Source of the DNA: GCA-2683135 sp964507445
Lineage (GTDB): Bacteria > Planctomycetota > GCA-002687715
Assembly: GCA_964507445.1 (NCBI GenBank)
Contig: CAZDQF010000016.1
Location: forward strand, 1-64,000
Direction of reading: 5' to 3'
DNA: 64,000 nt
Under the pieces are notes generated by a model. The model saw nothing but the letters and a program-made list of their open reading frames with translations, searched no databases and was not told where the DNA came from. This document shows, one piece after another, positions 18,601 to 27,049 of this stretch (position 1 is its first letter; every line of letters begins with the position of its first letter). The translations under genes were made by a program, and so were the position numbers.

Positions 18601-18846
18601 CTTGCGCTCGACCCGGAACCCGGCCATGTCCTTGTAGCGGCAGACCACGTCCTTGAGCGCCCGAGCGAGGACATGGTGAATCCCCGGCCGTCCGTTGGCG
18701 GTAGGGGGACCCTCGTAGAACGTGAAAGCGGGAGCGCCGGCTCTGCGCTGCAGGGCGGCGTCGAATACGGAGGCCTCGCTCCATCGCTCGAGGACCCGCT
18801 CCTCCAGGTCCTGCTGCCGTCTGGCCCCTGAGATCTCCTCGTACAT
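15655..18846 (-). CDS. ileS: Isoleucyl-tRNA synthetase (long, IleS2-like) with GIHH signature
   Basis: 1063 residues with the complete class I synthetase layout: N-terminal Rossmann segment, inserted editing domain (TTPWTLPSNCAL region), KKMSKSVGN (KMSKS loop), helical anticodon-binding domain and a C-terminal extension. It lacks the four-Cys zinc tail of type 1 bacterial enzymes and matches the long, eukaryotic-like type 2 group. The first signature, normally HIGH, reads GIHH in NGRPGIHHVL; the codons on the minus strand are GGG ATT CAC CAT. As I recall, such GXHH-swapped type 2 enzymes are linked to extreme mupirocin resistance. It sits between pnp (33-base gap) and purN (ATGA overlap). No second ileS is visible in this window. 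Confidence 0.95.
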   Translation of the reverse strand: MYEEISGARRQQDLEERVLERWSEASVFDAALQRRAGAPAFTFYEGPPTANGRPGIHHVLARALKDVVCRYKDMAGFRVERKAGWDTHGLPVEVEVEKTLGIHGKDAIREHGVEKFTRECIESVFKYVEEWEQLTDRIGYWLDLKSAYVTYHESFVESVWWALRELFDKGLLYEGHKVIWWWPQGGTALSSAEVGLGYREVQDPSVTARFRIAEDRGFDKPASLLAWTTTPWTLPSNCALAVGADLEYVACDLGPEVVVVAADLAEKVLSDREYTILDTIKGAQLVGWNYEPLFDYRTPEGGHAHVVVAGDFVTTDSGTGIVHLAPGFGEDDTRVCREKGVGFLQLVEPDGTMSPECGDLAGAYIKDADKQIIADLKERGLLFAQARYTHDYPFCWRANEDPLIQYARKSWFVKTTAVKDRLVELNRTVNWCPDNIKEGRFGDFLRNNVDWALSRERFWGTPLPIWINDETGAVDCVGSVAEILERNPNAFSRFEAARNADATLSEHLRVHKPWIDHVTWKKHGEPGTYRRVPDVIDCWFDSGAMPFAQRHFPFENEELFKSSYPADFICEGLDQTRGWFYSMLAIGTLLFDEVPYRNVIVNGLVLDKHGKKMSKSVGNTVSPWSVIDQYGADPLRWYLLSGSDPWLPKSFDPDGVAEVARKVFGTLWPSYNFFATYAAVDGWTPSAADAAPQAYSAMDRWLLSRTQSLIGEFRAAMDGYDPRRATRMLGRFIDTELSNWYIRRNRARFWKSTDSADKNAAYHALYRALETVSYLLAPIAPMSADALFLALHPAQDDAGSVHLGDLPEVNPELIDERLERQMAAVLEVVRLGRAAREKARIGVRRPLPRLVACGPDQEALAGMLDDALGAEVRSELNVKEVIVAERSGEYCTVSVKPNLPVLGPRFGKQLGKIRGQLQQLDDQAIATFETTGSVTLDVDGETVTLDGDSLLVDRSGREGFAVAAEGGYMAALDIEITDELRLEGYAREIINRVQNLRKKSGFEVTQRVTLSLHGSTDILTAARDHGEHIKAEVLATELVINEGLEGETFAIDDLEVVIAVQPA

Positions 18847-18879
18847 GATGGAGGACTTTAGGTCATCAGCGGCGAAGGC

Positions 18880-19743
18880 TCAAAGCCTGGGCAGCACCGC
18901 CTTGACCAGGCGGTTCAGCTTGGGCTCCGCTTCTCCCGCCACTTCCAGGATCTCGGGCAGGCTCACGGGTTCGAGCGCGTCCGCGAGGCAATTGTCCGTG
19001 ATGATGGAGAACCCGAGGACCCGCATGTCGGCGTGGGTGGCCACGATGACCTCCGGGACCGTGCTCATGCCGACGACGTCGGCGCCCATGCCGCGGAGCA
19101 TGCGGTACTCCGCCCGTGTCTCGAGGTTGGGGCCCAGCACCGCTACGTAGACCCCCTTCTGGATGCGCAGGCCTTGTTCGGTGGCGCATTCCTGGGCGAG
19201 CTCCATGAGCTCCTTGTCATAGGGTGCGCACATGTCCGGGAAGCGAGGCCCCAGGCGATCCTCGTTGACCCCCACCAACGGGTTGCCCCCCATGAGGTTG
19301 ATGTGGTCCTCGATGACCATGATGTCGCCGCGGCTCCACTGGGGGTTCAGGCCGCCGCAGGCGTTGGAGACGATCAGGGTCTCCACACCCAGGGCCTTCA
19401 TGACGCGAACGGGGAACGTGATGTCCTCGTAGGAGTACCCCTCGTAGGCGTGAAAGCGCCCGCGCATGGCGACCACGGAGGCGCCCTCCAGCTGGCCGAG
19501 GACGAGCTCTCCTGCGTGGCTCTCCACCGTACTGGTCACGAAGTGGGGGATCTCTCCATAGGGGATCGTGACCGACGATTCGACGTCGCTGCGCAGGCTG
19601 GAGAGGCCGGTGCCGAAGATGATCCCCATCTTGGGATCCTGCCCCGGCGCCCTGGCGCGGATGTGGTCGGCTGCTTCGGCGATGCGATCGAAGAGGGGCT
19701 TTGTCATGGTGTGACTCGAGGAGAGCGTCCTGTGCTGGTTCAT
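18880..19743 (-). CDS. Purine nucleoside phosphorylase (PNP/MTAP family)
   Basis: 287 residues from the ATG at 19743, which overlaps the upstream kinase stop as ATGA. An internal ATG at 19707 gives 275 residues, closer to typical bacterial lengths, and either start is possible. Family motifs are IIFGTGLSSL (phosphate loop), MRGRFHAYEGYS, NACGGLNPQW with IMVIEDHINLMGGNPLVG, and ADVVGMSTVPEVIVA. The enzyme splits purine nucleosides with phosphate into base and ribose-1-phosphate, likely trimeric with inosine/guanosine preference. It lies between a signalling kinase and ileS in one minus-strand transcript. Confidence 0.92.
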   Translation of the reverse strand: MNQHRTLSSSHTMTKPLFDRIAEAADHIRARAPGQDPKMGIIFGTGLSSLRSDVESSVTIPYGEIPHFVTSTVESHAGELVLGQLEGASVVAMRGRFHAYEGYSYEDITFPVRVMKALGVETLIVSNACGGLNPQWSRGDIMVIEDHINLMGGNPLVGVNEDRLGPRFPDMCAPYDKELMELAQECATEQGLRIQKGVYVAVLGPNLETRAEYRMLRGMGADVVGMSTVPEVIVATHADMRVLGFSIITDNCLADALEPVSLPEILEVAGEAEPKLNRLVKAVLPRL

Positions 19744-22433
19744 CGATCGAAGACCGCCGTGCTCCCGTCGCTGTTCAGGGCGAACGCGATGGTGTCGCGG
19801 AAGTCCTCGAGGAACCTGTCTGTCAGCGGCATCAGCTGCAGGTAGGCCATGTTGTCTCGCTCAGCCTTCGCCTCCAGCCTGCGGATGCGTGCAGCGGCGG
19901 CGGCGGCTTCGATCTCGCGGCCCATCCTGTCTCGCAGGTCCGCGGAGAGGTCGGTGACTCCGGAGAGACACTCCCGGGCTGCTCCCGCGTCTCCCGAGAT
20001 CAGGTGGATGACGGCGCGGCCCAGCAGGTCGTCATCCTCGCCGCCCTTGCGGAGCGCGAACAGCCGTTGGTTCAGGTCCTCCGGGGGAAACTCGGAGAAC
20101 TTGAGCTCTCGCTTGTACGGCCCTCGCTGGACGGTGAAGGACTCATCGCCCACCTTCAGGAGCTTCCAGGAGACCTCCCGGTTGCCGGTGGAGGAGATGA
20201 GGCGGACGGTGTCCTTGTCCGCGGGGGCGTCGCTCATGCGCTGGATGAAGCCACGACGGAGGCTCGTCAACTGGTCGATCATCCAGAGGTCGGAAGCGAG
20301 CAGCTGCTTCCACGACGCCGTGCGCAGCTTGGTGCTGCCCTCCTGGAGGAGCGCCCTGGCGCCGTTTGGGTCGAAGGACCGACTGAGCAGGGAGTAGGCG
20401 GCCTGTCGAGCGGCGAAGCCCTCCCGCTGGTCGTGCCCCCGGTCGGCGACGTTCTGCGCTTCGAGCGCCGTGGTGGCCCCGGTCAGGTCCTGTCTCAGCC
20501 CGTCGGCCAGATCCCGCATGGGGTCTAGCCGAGGGTCCGAGGCGACCTCGCCGCCGAGGTTGGTCAGCCGCTCCTCGAGCAGGGTGATGGCCGCGGCGTA
20601 GTCCTGCGCTTCCAGCAGGCCCTTCGCCCTGTCCTGATCCGCCAGGACGCTGGCGCGGAGCGCCTCCGTGATCCGCCCAACGTGCTTGTCGATAGCGCTC
20701 CGTTGATCGCTGAAGTCCCGGAGCTCGGGGGCGCGCAGCGCCGTGAAGACCAGATTGTAGGCCGCGGACCAGCGTTGCTCCTTGATGGCCAGATCCACGG
20801 CCTGGGTCACCTCTGCGACCGCGCGTTCGGCCGCTGCCGTGGCTTCCCGAAGCTCGGTCTCGGCCTTGATCCGTCGCGCCGTGGCCTCGGTGACCCGTTG
20901 CTGCAGCTCCGCCAGGGTGTCCCTGGCCTCGGTGATCTCGTCGCGCCAGGCCGGTCCGCCTTCATAGCGCTCGGTGAACTCCGCGTAGCGGGCGGCGAGG
21001 TCCTTCAGGGCCTCCTCGTCCCTGGACCCACCCAGGCGGACGCGGTCCAGGCGGAGGTTGTTGAGGGCCTTCAGCGCCTCTACATACAGCGCGGCGTCAC
21101 CGTTGTCGGGCTTGGGCCCGGGGCCGGGTGTCGTGATCGGAGGCTGCGGGTCCGGCTGCCCGTCGGGTTCTCCCTTGTCGCCGCCGCCGCCTCCCGACAG
21201 GGCGGCGAAAGCGGCCACTGCCGCGACCACCAGGACCCCCGCCGCGATCAGGATCCGCCGATTCCCGGATCCCTCCAGGCCGGCTTCCACGCGCTCCAGC
21301 TCCGCGACCAGCTCGCGGGCGGACGAGGGGCGCTCGTCCGGGTCCTTGCGCATCATCCGTTCGATGACCGTGGCCAGCGCCGCAGGGACCTCCTTGTTCT
21401 TCTCGCGGACAGGGGTCGGCGCCTCGTCGATCTGCTTGCGGATGATCTCCCTCACGGTGTCGCCGCGGAAGGGAGTGCCGCCCGTCACCAGGCGGTAGGC
21501 GGTCGCCCCGAGGGCGTAGATGTCGCTCCGGGTGTCAACGTTCTTGCCGAGGGCCTGCTCCGGGGCGATGAAGTGGGGGGTGCCGAAGATCCCTTCGTCG
21601 TCGTCGTGGTGTTCGCCTGCGTGGTGGTCGCTGTCTCTGGCTGTGTGCCCGGCGTCCCGGGCCAGCCCCAGGTCGGCGATCTTCACCACGCCTTCGGCGT
21701 TGACCATGAGGTTGTCCGGCTTGATGTCGCGATGGACGAGGCCGCGCTTCTCCGCGTACTCGAGGCCGCGGGCGGCGTCGATGCAGATGGCGAGGGCGAG
21801 ATCGGGGTCCAGGGCCCCGTCTCTGGTGGCCAGGTCCTGGACGCTGCCGTTCTCGATGTACTCCATGGAGTAGAAGTGCAGGCCTCCCTCCGAGCCGACG
21901 TCGTACACCTGGACGATGTTCGGGTGGTTCAGACGTCCGGCGGCCTGGGCCTCCTTGTGGAACCTGGCCACGAACGCCGGGTCCTCGGCGATCTTGGGGG
22001 ACAGGATCTTGAGCGCGACGGTTCGGTTGAGGCTGGTCTGGTTCGCCTTGTAGACCGTCCCCATGCCGCCGCGGCCGATGCGCTCCAGGATCCGGTAGCC
22101 GCCGACGGTCTTGCCCACCAGCCCTCGCGCCCCCTGGTTGGCGTCGAGGAGGAACGTGGCCTGGGTCTCTCCGGCGAGGATGCAGTCCCCGTGGCGCAGC
22201 GGCGTGGGTTCGGCCACGCGCTGGTCGTTGACGTGGGTGCCGTTGCTGGAGTTGAGGTCCTTCAGGGTGAAGGCCTCACCGGAGACGATCACCTCGAAGT
22301 GACGACGAGAGCAGAGGTGGTCGGTGACGGTGATGTCAGCGCGGTCATCACGTCCGAAGACGAGCTTGCCGTGCGCAGGGATCTCCATCTTGAGTCCGCG
22401 ACGGTCACCGTTCTCAACGACGATAAAGGGCAT
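19740..22433 (-). CDS. FHA-domain Ser/Thr protein kinase with one membrane helix
   Basis: 897 residues. An FHA phosphopeptide-binding domain comes first (about 10-95: VFGRDD, SRRHFEV, LNSSNGTHV). A complete Hanks-type kinase follows (about 112-375) with IGRGGMGTVYKA, VALKIL lysine, HRDIKPDNLMV and DLGLARD. A single hydrophobic helix near 395-415 precedes a Gly/Pro-rich stretch, and the last ~450 residues are external, rich in helix and of unknown fold. The layout is a membrane receptor kinase that could bind its own or a partner's phosphothreonine through the FHA domain. It overlaps pnp by ATGA and follows yggS by 81 bases, an unusual place for a sensor kinase. Confidence 0.93.
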   Translation of the reverse strand: MPFIVVENGDRRGLKMEIPAHGKLVFGRDDRADITVTDHLCSRRHFEVIVSGEAFTLKDLNSSNGTHVNDQRVAEPTPLRHGDCILAGETQATFLLDANQGARGLVGKTVGGYRILERIGRGGMGTVYKANQTSLNRTVALKILSPKIAEDPAFVARFHKEAQAAGRLNHPNIVQVYDVGSEGGLHFYSMEYIENGSVQDLATRDGALDPDLALAICIDAARGLEYAEKRGLVHRDIKPDNLMVNAEGVVKIADLGLARDAGHTARDSDHHAGEHHDDDEGIFGTPHFIAPEQALGKNVDTRSDIYALGATAYRLVTGGTPFRGDTVREIIRKQIDEAPTPVREKNKEVPAALATVIERMMRKDPDERPSSARELVAELERVEAGLEGSGNRRILIAAGVLVVAAVAAFAALSGGGGGDKGEPDGQPDPQPPITTPGPGPKPDNGDAALYVEALKALNNLRLDRVRLGGSRDEEALKDLAARYAEFTERYEGGPAWRDEITEARDTLAELQQRVTEATARRIKAETELREATAAAERAVAEVTQAVDLAIKEQRWSAAYNLVFTALRAPELRDFSDQRSAIDKHVGRITEALRASVLADQDRAKGLLEAQDYAAAITLLEERLTNLGGEVASDPRLDPMRDLADGLRQDLTGATTALEAQNVADRGHDQREGFAARQAAYSLLSRSFDPNGARALLQEGSTKLRTASWKQLLASDLWMIDQLTSLRRGFIQRMSDAPADKDTVRLISSTGNREVSWKLLKVGDESFTVQRGPYKRELKFSEFPPEDLNQRLFALRKGGEDDDLLGRAVIHLISGDAGAARECLSGVTDLSADLRDRMGREIEAAAAAARIRRLEAKAERDNMAYLQLMPLTDRFLEDFRDTIAFALNSDGSTAVFDR

Positions 22434-22514
22434 TGCCAGAGCGGGGGGACCCCTGGGGGCCCGGCCAGATGCAGGGTCACGACGATTCTACGCAGTTTGG
22501 ATGACGGAAAACAC

Positions 22515-23231
22515 TCAGCAGGGTTCCACGCCCTCCAGGAGCGCAGAACCCACCCTCACCAGGGTCGCTCCCTCGAGGATCGCCTCCTCGAAGTCACCTG
22601 ACATCCCCATGCTCAATTCCGGCAGCGGCAGGTGCGGCCGCGCCAGCCGGTCGCGCAGCTCGCGGAGGTCGGAGAACAAGGCGCGCCGATCGTCCGAGTT
22701 CATGGCGGCGGGAGCCATGGTCATGAGGCCGCGGATGGCCACGCGATGGTCCGTGGCGGAGGCCAGGATCGCTTCCAGTTCATGTGCCTGGAACCCCTGC
22801 TTGGTGGATTCTCCGCTCAGGTTGACCTGTAGCAGGCCCGTCGCCCTGTGATCCACGGCCTCGGCCCGCGCCTCGAGGGCGTCCATCAACTGCCGGGAGT
22901 GGATGGAGTGGATAAAGGAGAAGAGGGACAGAGTGTCACGGATTTTCCGGCGCTGATAGTGGCCGATCATGTGCCAACGAGCCTGTCGGGCGGGTTCCCC
23001 CAGGGCTCGGACCTTGTCCTCGAGCAGCTCTGGGCGGCTCTCGCCCAGGTCCAGCTGGCCTGACTGGAGCAGGGCCCCGATCACCCGGGGACCCGCGTTC
23101 TTGGTCACGGCCACCAGGCGGACGCCGTCTGGCGGGCGATGGCAGCGGGAACAGGCCGCCTCCATGCGGTCCCGGACCCGCTCCAGGTTTGCCAGCAGGC
23201 TCACCCGACTGGATTGTGGAATCTCTTCCAT
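22515..23231 (-). CDS. YggS/PLPBP family pyridoxal-phosphate homeostasis protein
   Basis: 238 residues. The single-domain alanine-racemase-like barrel is recognised from LVAVTKN (PLP-binding lysine), DLGESRPELLEDK, RWHMIGHYQRRK, IHSIHS, LLQVNLSGESTKQGF, RGLMTMAP and LSMGMSGDFEEAILEGATLVRVGSALL (split here as separate motifs). These proteins carry PLP without a known reaction and control vitamin B6 and amino-acid pools. The usual GLMT and MGMS-DF motifs are intact. It is the first gene of the minus-strand row leading to the FHA kinase, pnp, ileS and purN. A CSRCH string near residue 28 looks like a haem site but is in a cytoplasmic protein and is probably chance. Confidence 0.9.
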   Translation of the reverse strand: MEEIPQSSRVSLLANLERVRDRMEAACSRCHRPPDGVRLVAVTKNAGPRVIGALLQSGQLDLGESRPELLEDKVRALGEPARQARWHMIGHYQRRKIRDTLSLFSFIHSIHSRQLMDALEARAEAVDHRATGLLQVNLSGESTKQGFQAHELEAILASATDHRVAIRGLMTMAPAAMNSDDRRALFSDLRELRDRLARPHLPLPELSMGMSGDFEEAILEGATLVRVGSALLEGVEPC

Positions 23232-23282
23232 GACAAGCTCTTGTGCGCGGTGGGGCGAGCAGGCGAGCGCCGGCGGCGTTGC

Positions 23283-23310
23283 TTGACAGCCCCCTGCACC
23301 ACCCTATATT
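23283..23310 (+). promoter_or_regulatory. Near-consensus promoter for the quinoprotein-like lipoprotein gene
   Basis: TTGACA (23283-23288), then 16 bases, then TATATT (23305-23310). The predicted start near 23317 leaves a ~100-base leader before ATG 23418. It is one of the best housekeeping promoters in the window and is divergent from yggS. Confidence 0.7.
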
Positions 23311-23417
23311 GGTGGCTCGAATCGAGATACAGAAGCGCGCGCACCGTGGTGCGGCGTCTCGGGAAAAAAGTTGGACTCGCGGTTCCCGGCTGGGGCCGCC
23401 GCCAGGAGATAGTCTCC

Positions 23418-24638
23418 ATGCCTATGCGGATCAGGGGCTTCGCGCTCCTTCTCTGCCTGTTGCTCTGCGCCTCTTGTGCGTCTGAGCGTGTGGCCGTGAT
23501 GCAGGAGGTGACGGACGAAGGGCCCGCCCTCTACTCCCACACCCTCACCTCCCTCGAGAGCGAGATGGCCGGCGTCGCCATGAAGCGCGCCTGGTCGGGC
23601 CGCTACTTCGAGGGCTGCTCGGTACAGGGCGCTGTCATCCAGAACACGGACCTGTTCGTGTGGGTGTTCAACGGCAAGACCCGTCACTACGAGGTCCACA
23701 GCATCAACGCCGCCACCGGCGCGCGGAACTGGCTGGTGGACGTCGGGCACACGCGGCTCGAGTACCCGCCCATGGCGGGGGACCGGTTCGTGGTGGCGCT
23801 GTTGGCGGACGGCAAGGGGATGGTGGTCGTGCAGCGCTCCAACGGCGCCCGCGCCTTCTCCATGTCCACCCGGGTGGATCAGGTCCCCACGGGCCCCGCG
23901 GCGTCGTCTGATTCCACGGTGTACGTCAACTCGCTGGTTGATGACCGTGTGCACGCCCTCAACCCGGCCAACGGCCTCAGCGGTTGGATGTACCGGTCTG
24001 ACGGGACCATCACCGCCGGTCCCATCACGACCCCGAAGCTGCCCCGCCGCCTCGTGGTGGTGGGTACGGACAGGGGCGCGGTGGTGGCGCTGCCTCCGCG
24101 GGCCTGGGACGAGGCTCGCCCCTCCGACCCGGCGTGGGAGCGGAAGGTGTTCGGCGACGTCAACGGCGCCATCACCGTCGCTTCCGCCATGGACGGAGAC
24201 ATGACCAAGGTCTCGGTGCTGGTGCCCTGCGACGACAACGGCCTCTACTGCCTCGACGCCGCCAGCGGCGAGTCCCGCTGGGTCTACCGCACGGCTCACC
24301 CGTTCCACGGCGCTGCCCGCGCCATGGGCGGTCGGGTCTTCGGGCGTAACGCCCGTCGTCTCTGCGTCGTGGATCTGGCTACCGGTGGTGAGGCCTGGGA
24401 GGCCTCCGCGGAAGGCGGACCCAACAAGGCCTTCGAGAACGCCGCTGGGTGCGTCGCCGCCGATGACACCCGGGCCTACCTGCTCATGGGCGGGAAGGCG
24501 GTGGCGAGAGCCAACGGCAACGACGGCGCCATCGTCGTGGCCGGCGGCCTGCCCTCGTTCGACTGGATCGTCCCCTCCGGCGACAACAACCTGCTGGTGG
24601 GCGTGACCCAGGACGGCCACATCGTCTCGTTCTATTGA
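23418..24638 (+). CDS. PQQ-like beta-propeller lipoprotein
   Basis: 406 residues. AGGAGA at 23403-23408, 9 bases before the ATG, fixes the start. The N-terminus is a lipoprotein signal ending in LCASC (Cys20). The body repeats short blades of the type GLYCLDAASGESRWVYRT, HALNPANGLSGWMYRS and LCVVDLATGGEAWEA, the Asp-Ala-x-x-Gly-x-x-x-W pattern of quinoprotein-like/BamB-like propellers. No dehydrogenase catalytic residues are visible, so it is probably a binding or scaffold lipoprotein of the envelope rather than an enzyme. It has its own strong promoter and overlaps the convergent tilS by 7 bases at the 3' end. Confidence 0.8.
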   Translation: MPMRIRGFALLLCLLLCASCASERVAVMQEVTDEGPALYSHTLTSLESEMAGVAMKRAWSGRYFEGCSVQGAVIQNTDLFVWVFNGKTRHYEVHSINAATGARNWLVDVGHTRLEYPPMAGDRFVVALLADGKGMVVVQRSNGARAFSMSTRVDQVPTGPAASSDSTVYVNSLVDDRVHALNPANGLSGWMYRSDGTITAGPITTPKLPRRLVVVGTDRGAVVALPPRAWDEARPSDPAWERKVFGDVNGAITVASAMDGDMTKVSVLVPCDDNGLYCLDAASGESRWVYRTAHPFHGAARAMGGRVFGRNARRLCVVDLATGGEAWEASAEGGPNKAFENAAGCVAADDTRAYLLMGGKAVARANGNDGAIVVAGGLPSFDWIVPSGDNNLLVGVTQDGHIVSFY

Positions 24639-25879
24639 GCCGAAACGGCGGACCAGGAGGGCGCCTGCACCTCCAGGTCCGCCCTGCGGAACCTGCCGTC
24701 CACCACCCACACCGGCCGCTCTGCGGCCGTCAGCACGGGGTAGTGCGCCCTCACCGTGGGCGGCACCCCCATCTTGTTCAGGATGGAGGTGACGGAGCGT
24801 CGATCGATCCGATCCCCGGGCCGCCATGGCCTGACGGCGAGCCGCGCGCCTGTCCGGCCTCGGGCGGAGACCTGCCAGTCGAGGGCCGCCACATGCACCT
24901 GACCTGGTGAGGCGAGGCCCTGGGGCCGCGCCGGCCGCGCTCGCGACGCCAGCCACAGGGTGTCCCCGGCGATGGTCACGTCCAGGGGACCTTCGATGGT
25001 GGTCCGTTCGCCGTGGCGCAGCACTCCCTGGAGAGCTCGGAAGGCGGCGGCGGAGAGCGGCAAGGGGCTGGCGTCGTCGACGACATGGAACGCCAGCGGC
25101 GGCGGCAGGGAGCGCAGACGCGGAACGTGCAGGGCCGCCAGTGTCCTCGTGGAGAGCCGGACCACCTCCGGCGCCATGAGGGAGGCCGCGGACTCCAGGG
25201 CTTCCAGCGACCGGTGCGCCGCGCGCGTGATCCGAAGGGCCTGTTCGTGCCCGTGCTCCATGGCGGGGAGCAGGTCGTGCCGCACCCGGTTGCGCAGGTG
25301 GCGGCGGTCCCGGTTGCTGGCGTCCTCGCGCCAGCGCAGCCGGCAGGCCTCGGCGGCCCGGGCGATCACCTCCCCGCGGAGGTGGAGGAACGGACGGACG
25401 AGGCGACACCCTTCGCTGAGGAGACGCTCCCGCGGCATGCCCCGCAGACCTCTCGGGCCCGCGTCCCGGAGCACACGCATGACCACCGTCTCCGCCTGGT
25501 CATCCTCGTGGTGTGCGAGCAGGAGGACGGTGAGGCCGTGGCGCCGAGCCGCCGACCGGAACGCGGCGTAGCGCGCCTCCCGGGCCCTGGCCTCCAGACC
25601 GGCGCCCGGTTCGATCGTCGCGTGGAGCACGGAGCAGGGGAGCCCCAGCCGTCGCGCCGCCCGCCTGACCAGGGCCGCGTCCCCATCGCCGTCCGCGCCG
25701 CGGAGGCCGTGGTTCACGTGGACCGCCCGCAGGCGGCCGTCGGGGGAGCCCCAGCGGGCTGCCGCCGCCTCCAGGAGCAGGCTGGAGTCCCGTCCGCCGC
25801 TGCAGGCCACGCCGACCCGATCCCGGGGGCTGAGGGAGATCGCCGCCAGGGCGCTCGTGACCGGTTGAAGGGGGTCCAC
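24632..25879 (-). CDS. tilS: tRNA(Ile)-lysidine synthetase
   Basis: From GTG 25879 the protein is 415 residues; earlier in-frame codons run into the promoter and coding region of gap and read as non-homologous sequence. The PP-loop VGVACSGGRDSSLLLE (SGGxDS) is near residue 20-35, followed by HVNHGLRG, ARYAAFR and LAHHEDDQAETVVMR, all diagnostic of TilS. It also has the C-terminal extension ending in the region RPWRPGDRI, as in long TilS. The enzyme modifies C34 of the CAU-anticodon tRNA-Ile so that it reads AUA. It is convergent with the propeller lipoprotein and divergent from gap. Confidence 0.9.
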   Translation of the reverse strand: MDPLQPVTSALAAISLSPRDRVGVACSGGRDSSLLLEAAAARWGSPDGRLRAVHVNHGLRGADGDGDAALVRRAARRLGLPCSVLHATIEPGAGLEARAREARYAAFRSAARRHGLTVLLLAHHEDDQAETVVMRVLRDAGPRGLRGMPRERLLSEGCRLVRPFLHLRGEVIARAAEACRLRWREDASNRDRRHLRNRVRHDLLPAMEHGHEQALRITRAAHRSLEALESAASLMAPEVVRLSTRTLAALHVPRLRSLPPPLAFHVVDDASPLPLSAAAFRALQGVLRHGERTTIEGPLDVTIAGDTLWLASRARPARPQGLASPGQVHVAALDWQVSARGRTGARLAVRPWRPGDRIDRRSVTSILNKMGVPPTVRAHYPVLTAAERPVWVVDGRFRRADLEVQAPSWSAVSAQ

Positions 25880-26036
25880 GGGGGCATTCTCGCATGGCGG
25901 CCGGGCCGTGGCGACGTGGAGGGACGGAGCGGAGGGTGTTGCGGCCCGCCCTCGTTGGTAGCATCCAGCTGGGCCTGACTCGGGCTCTCCCGGGGCCGCT
26001 GGCCTCTCTTCAAATCGCGCTGCAAAAGGAGCCGCC

Positions 26037-27038
26037 ATGGCGATTCGCGTCGGCATCAACGGGTTCGGTCGCATCGGTCGCAACGTCTTCCGCATCCTGG
26101 AAAACGACCCCGACTTCGAGGTCGTCGGCATCAACGACCTGGGGTCCGCGGACATGCTGGCCTACCTGCTCAAGTACGACAGCGTCCACGGACGCTTCGG
26201 GGGCACGGTGGAGGCCGGCGAGGGGGCCATCAAGGTCAACGGTCGGCAGGTGGGTGTCACCGCCGAACGGGACCCGGGTTCCCTGCCTTGGGGTGACCTC
26301 GGGGTCGACTTCTGCGTCGAGTCGACCGGGATCTTCCCGACCAGGGATGGTTGCTCCAAGCACCTGTCCGCCGGCGCCAAGAAGGTGCTCCTGACGGTCC
26401 CTCCCAAGGACGCCATCGACGCCATCGTCGTGATGGGGGTCAATGACGGGACCCTGGCCGCGGACGACCAGATCATCTCCAACGCGTCGTGCACCACCAA
26501 CTGCCTGGCGCCCATGGCGAAGGTGCTCCACGACGCGTTCGGTATCGAGCACGGGCTGATCACCACGGTCCACGCCTACACCAACGACCAGCGCATCCTG
26601 GACGTCATGCACGGCGATCCGCGCCGTTCACGCGCCGCCGCGGCCAACATCATTCCCACCTCCACCGGCGCCGCCCGGGCGGTCGGGAAGGTGATCCCGG
26701 AGCTGAACGGCAAGCTTGACGGCATGGCCCTGCGCGTGCCGGTGACCGATGGCTCGGCCACGGACCTGGTGGCGCGGCTCGGTAAGTCCGTCACCAAGGA
26801 GGACATCAACGCAGCCCTCAAGGCGGCGGCGGACGGTCCCATGAAGGGCATCCTGGAATACACCGAGGACCCCATCGTGTCGTCCGACATCGTCGGCAAC
26901 CCCCACTCCAGCATCATCGACGCCCAGTCCACCATGGTCATGGAAGGGAACATGGTGAAGGTGCTGTCCTGGTACGACAACGAGTGGGGTTACTCCAACC
27001 GTTGCCGTGACCTCATGGAGAAGGCCGCCAACCTCTGA
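26037..27038 (+). CDS. gap: Glyceraldehyde-3-phosphate dehydrogenase
   Basis: 333 residues. The NAD-binding GINGFGRIGRNVFR opens the protein and the catalytic Cys152 is in SNASCTTNCLAP. The C-terminal WYDNEWGYSNR is intact. AAAGGAG lies just before the ATG. It converts glyceraldehyde-3-phosphate and phosphate to 1,3-bisphosphoglycerate. The pgk gene follows after 11 bases, so consecutive glycolytic or Calvin-type steps are co-expressed. Confidence 0.97.
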   Translation: MAIRVGINGFGRIGRNVFRILENDPDFEVVGINDLGSADMLAYLLKYDSVHGRFGGTVEAGEGAIKVNGRQVGVTAERDPGSLPWGDLGVDFCVESTGIFPTRDGCSKHLSAGAKKVLLTVPPKDAIDAIVVMGVNDGTLAADDQIISNASCTTNCLAPMAKVLHDAFGIEHGLITTVHAYTNDQRILDVMHGDPRRSRAAAANIIPTSTGAARAVGKVIPELNGKLDGMALRVPVTDGSATDLVARLGKSVTKEDINAALKAAADGPMKGILEYTEDPIVSSDIVGNPHSSIIDAQSTMVMEGNMVKVLSWYDNEWGYSNRCRDLMEKAANL

Positions 27039-27049
27039 GCGGACGTCCC

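Noticed and set aside
23140..23170. CXXCH haem motif (CSRCH) in the YggS-family protein
   Set aside because: The protein has no signal peptide and is a cytoplasmic PLP protein, whereas c-type haem is attached outside the membrane.
25880..26155. Extended N-terminus of TilS
   Set aside because: It would overlap the start of gap and its ribosome site, and the TilS PP-loop begins soon after GTG 25879.
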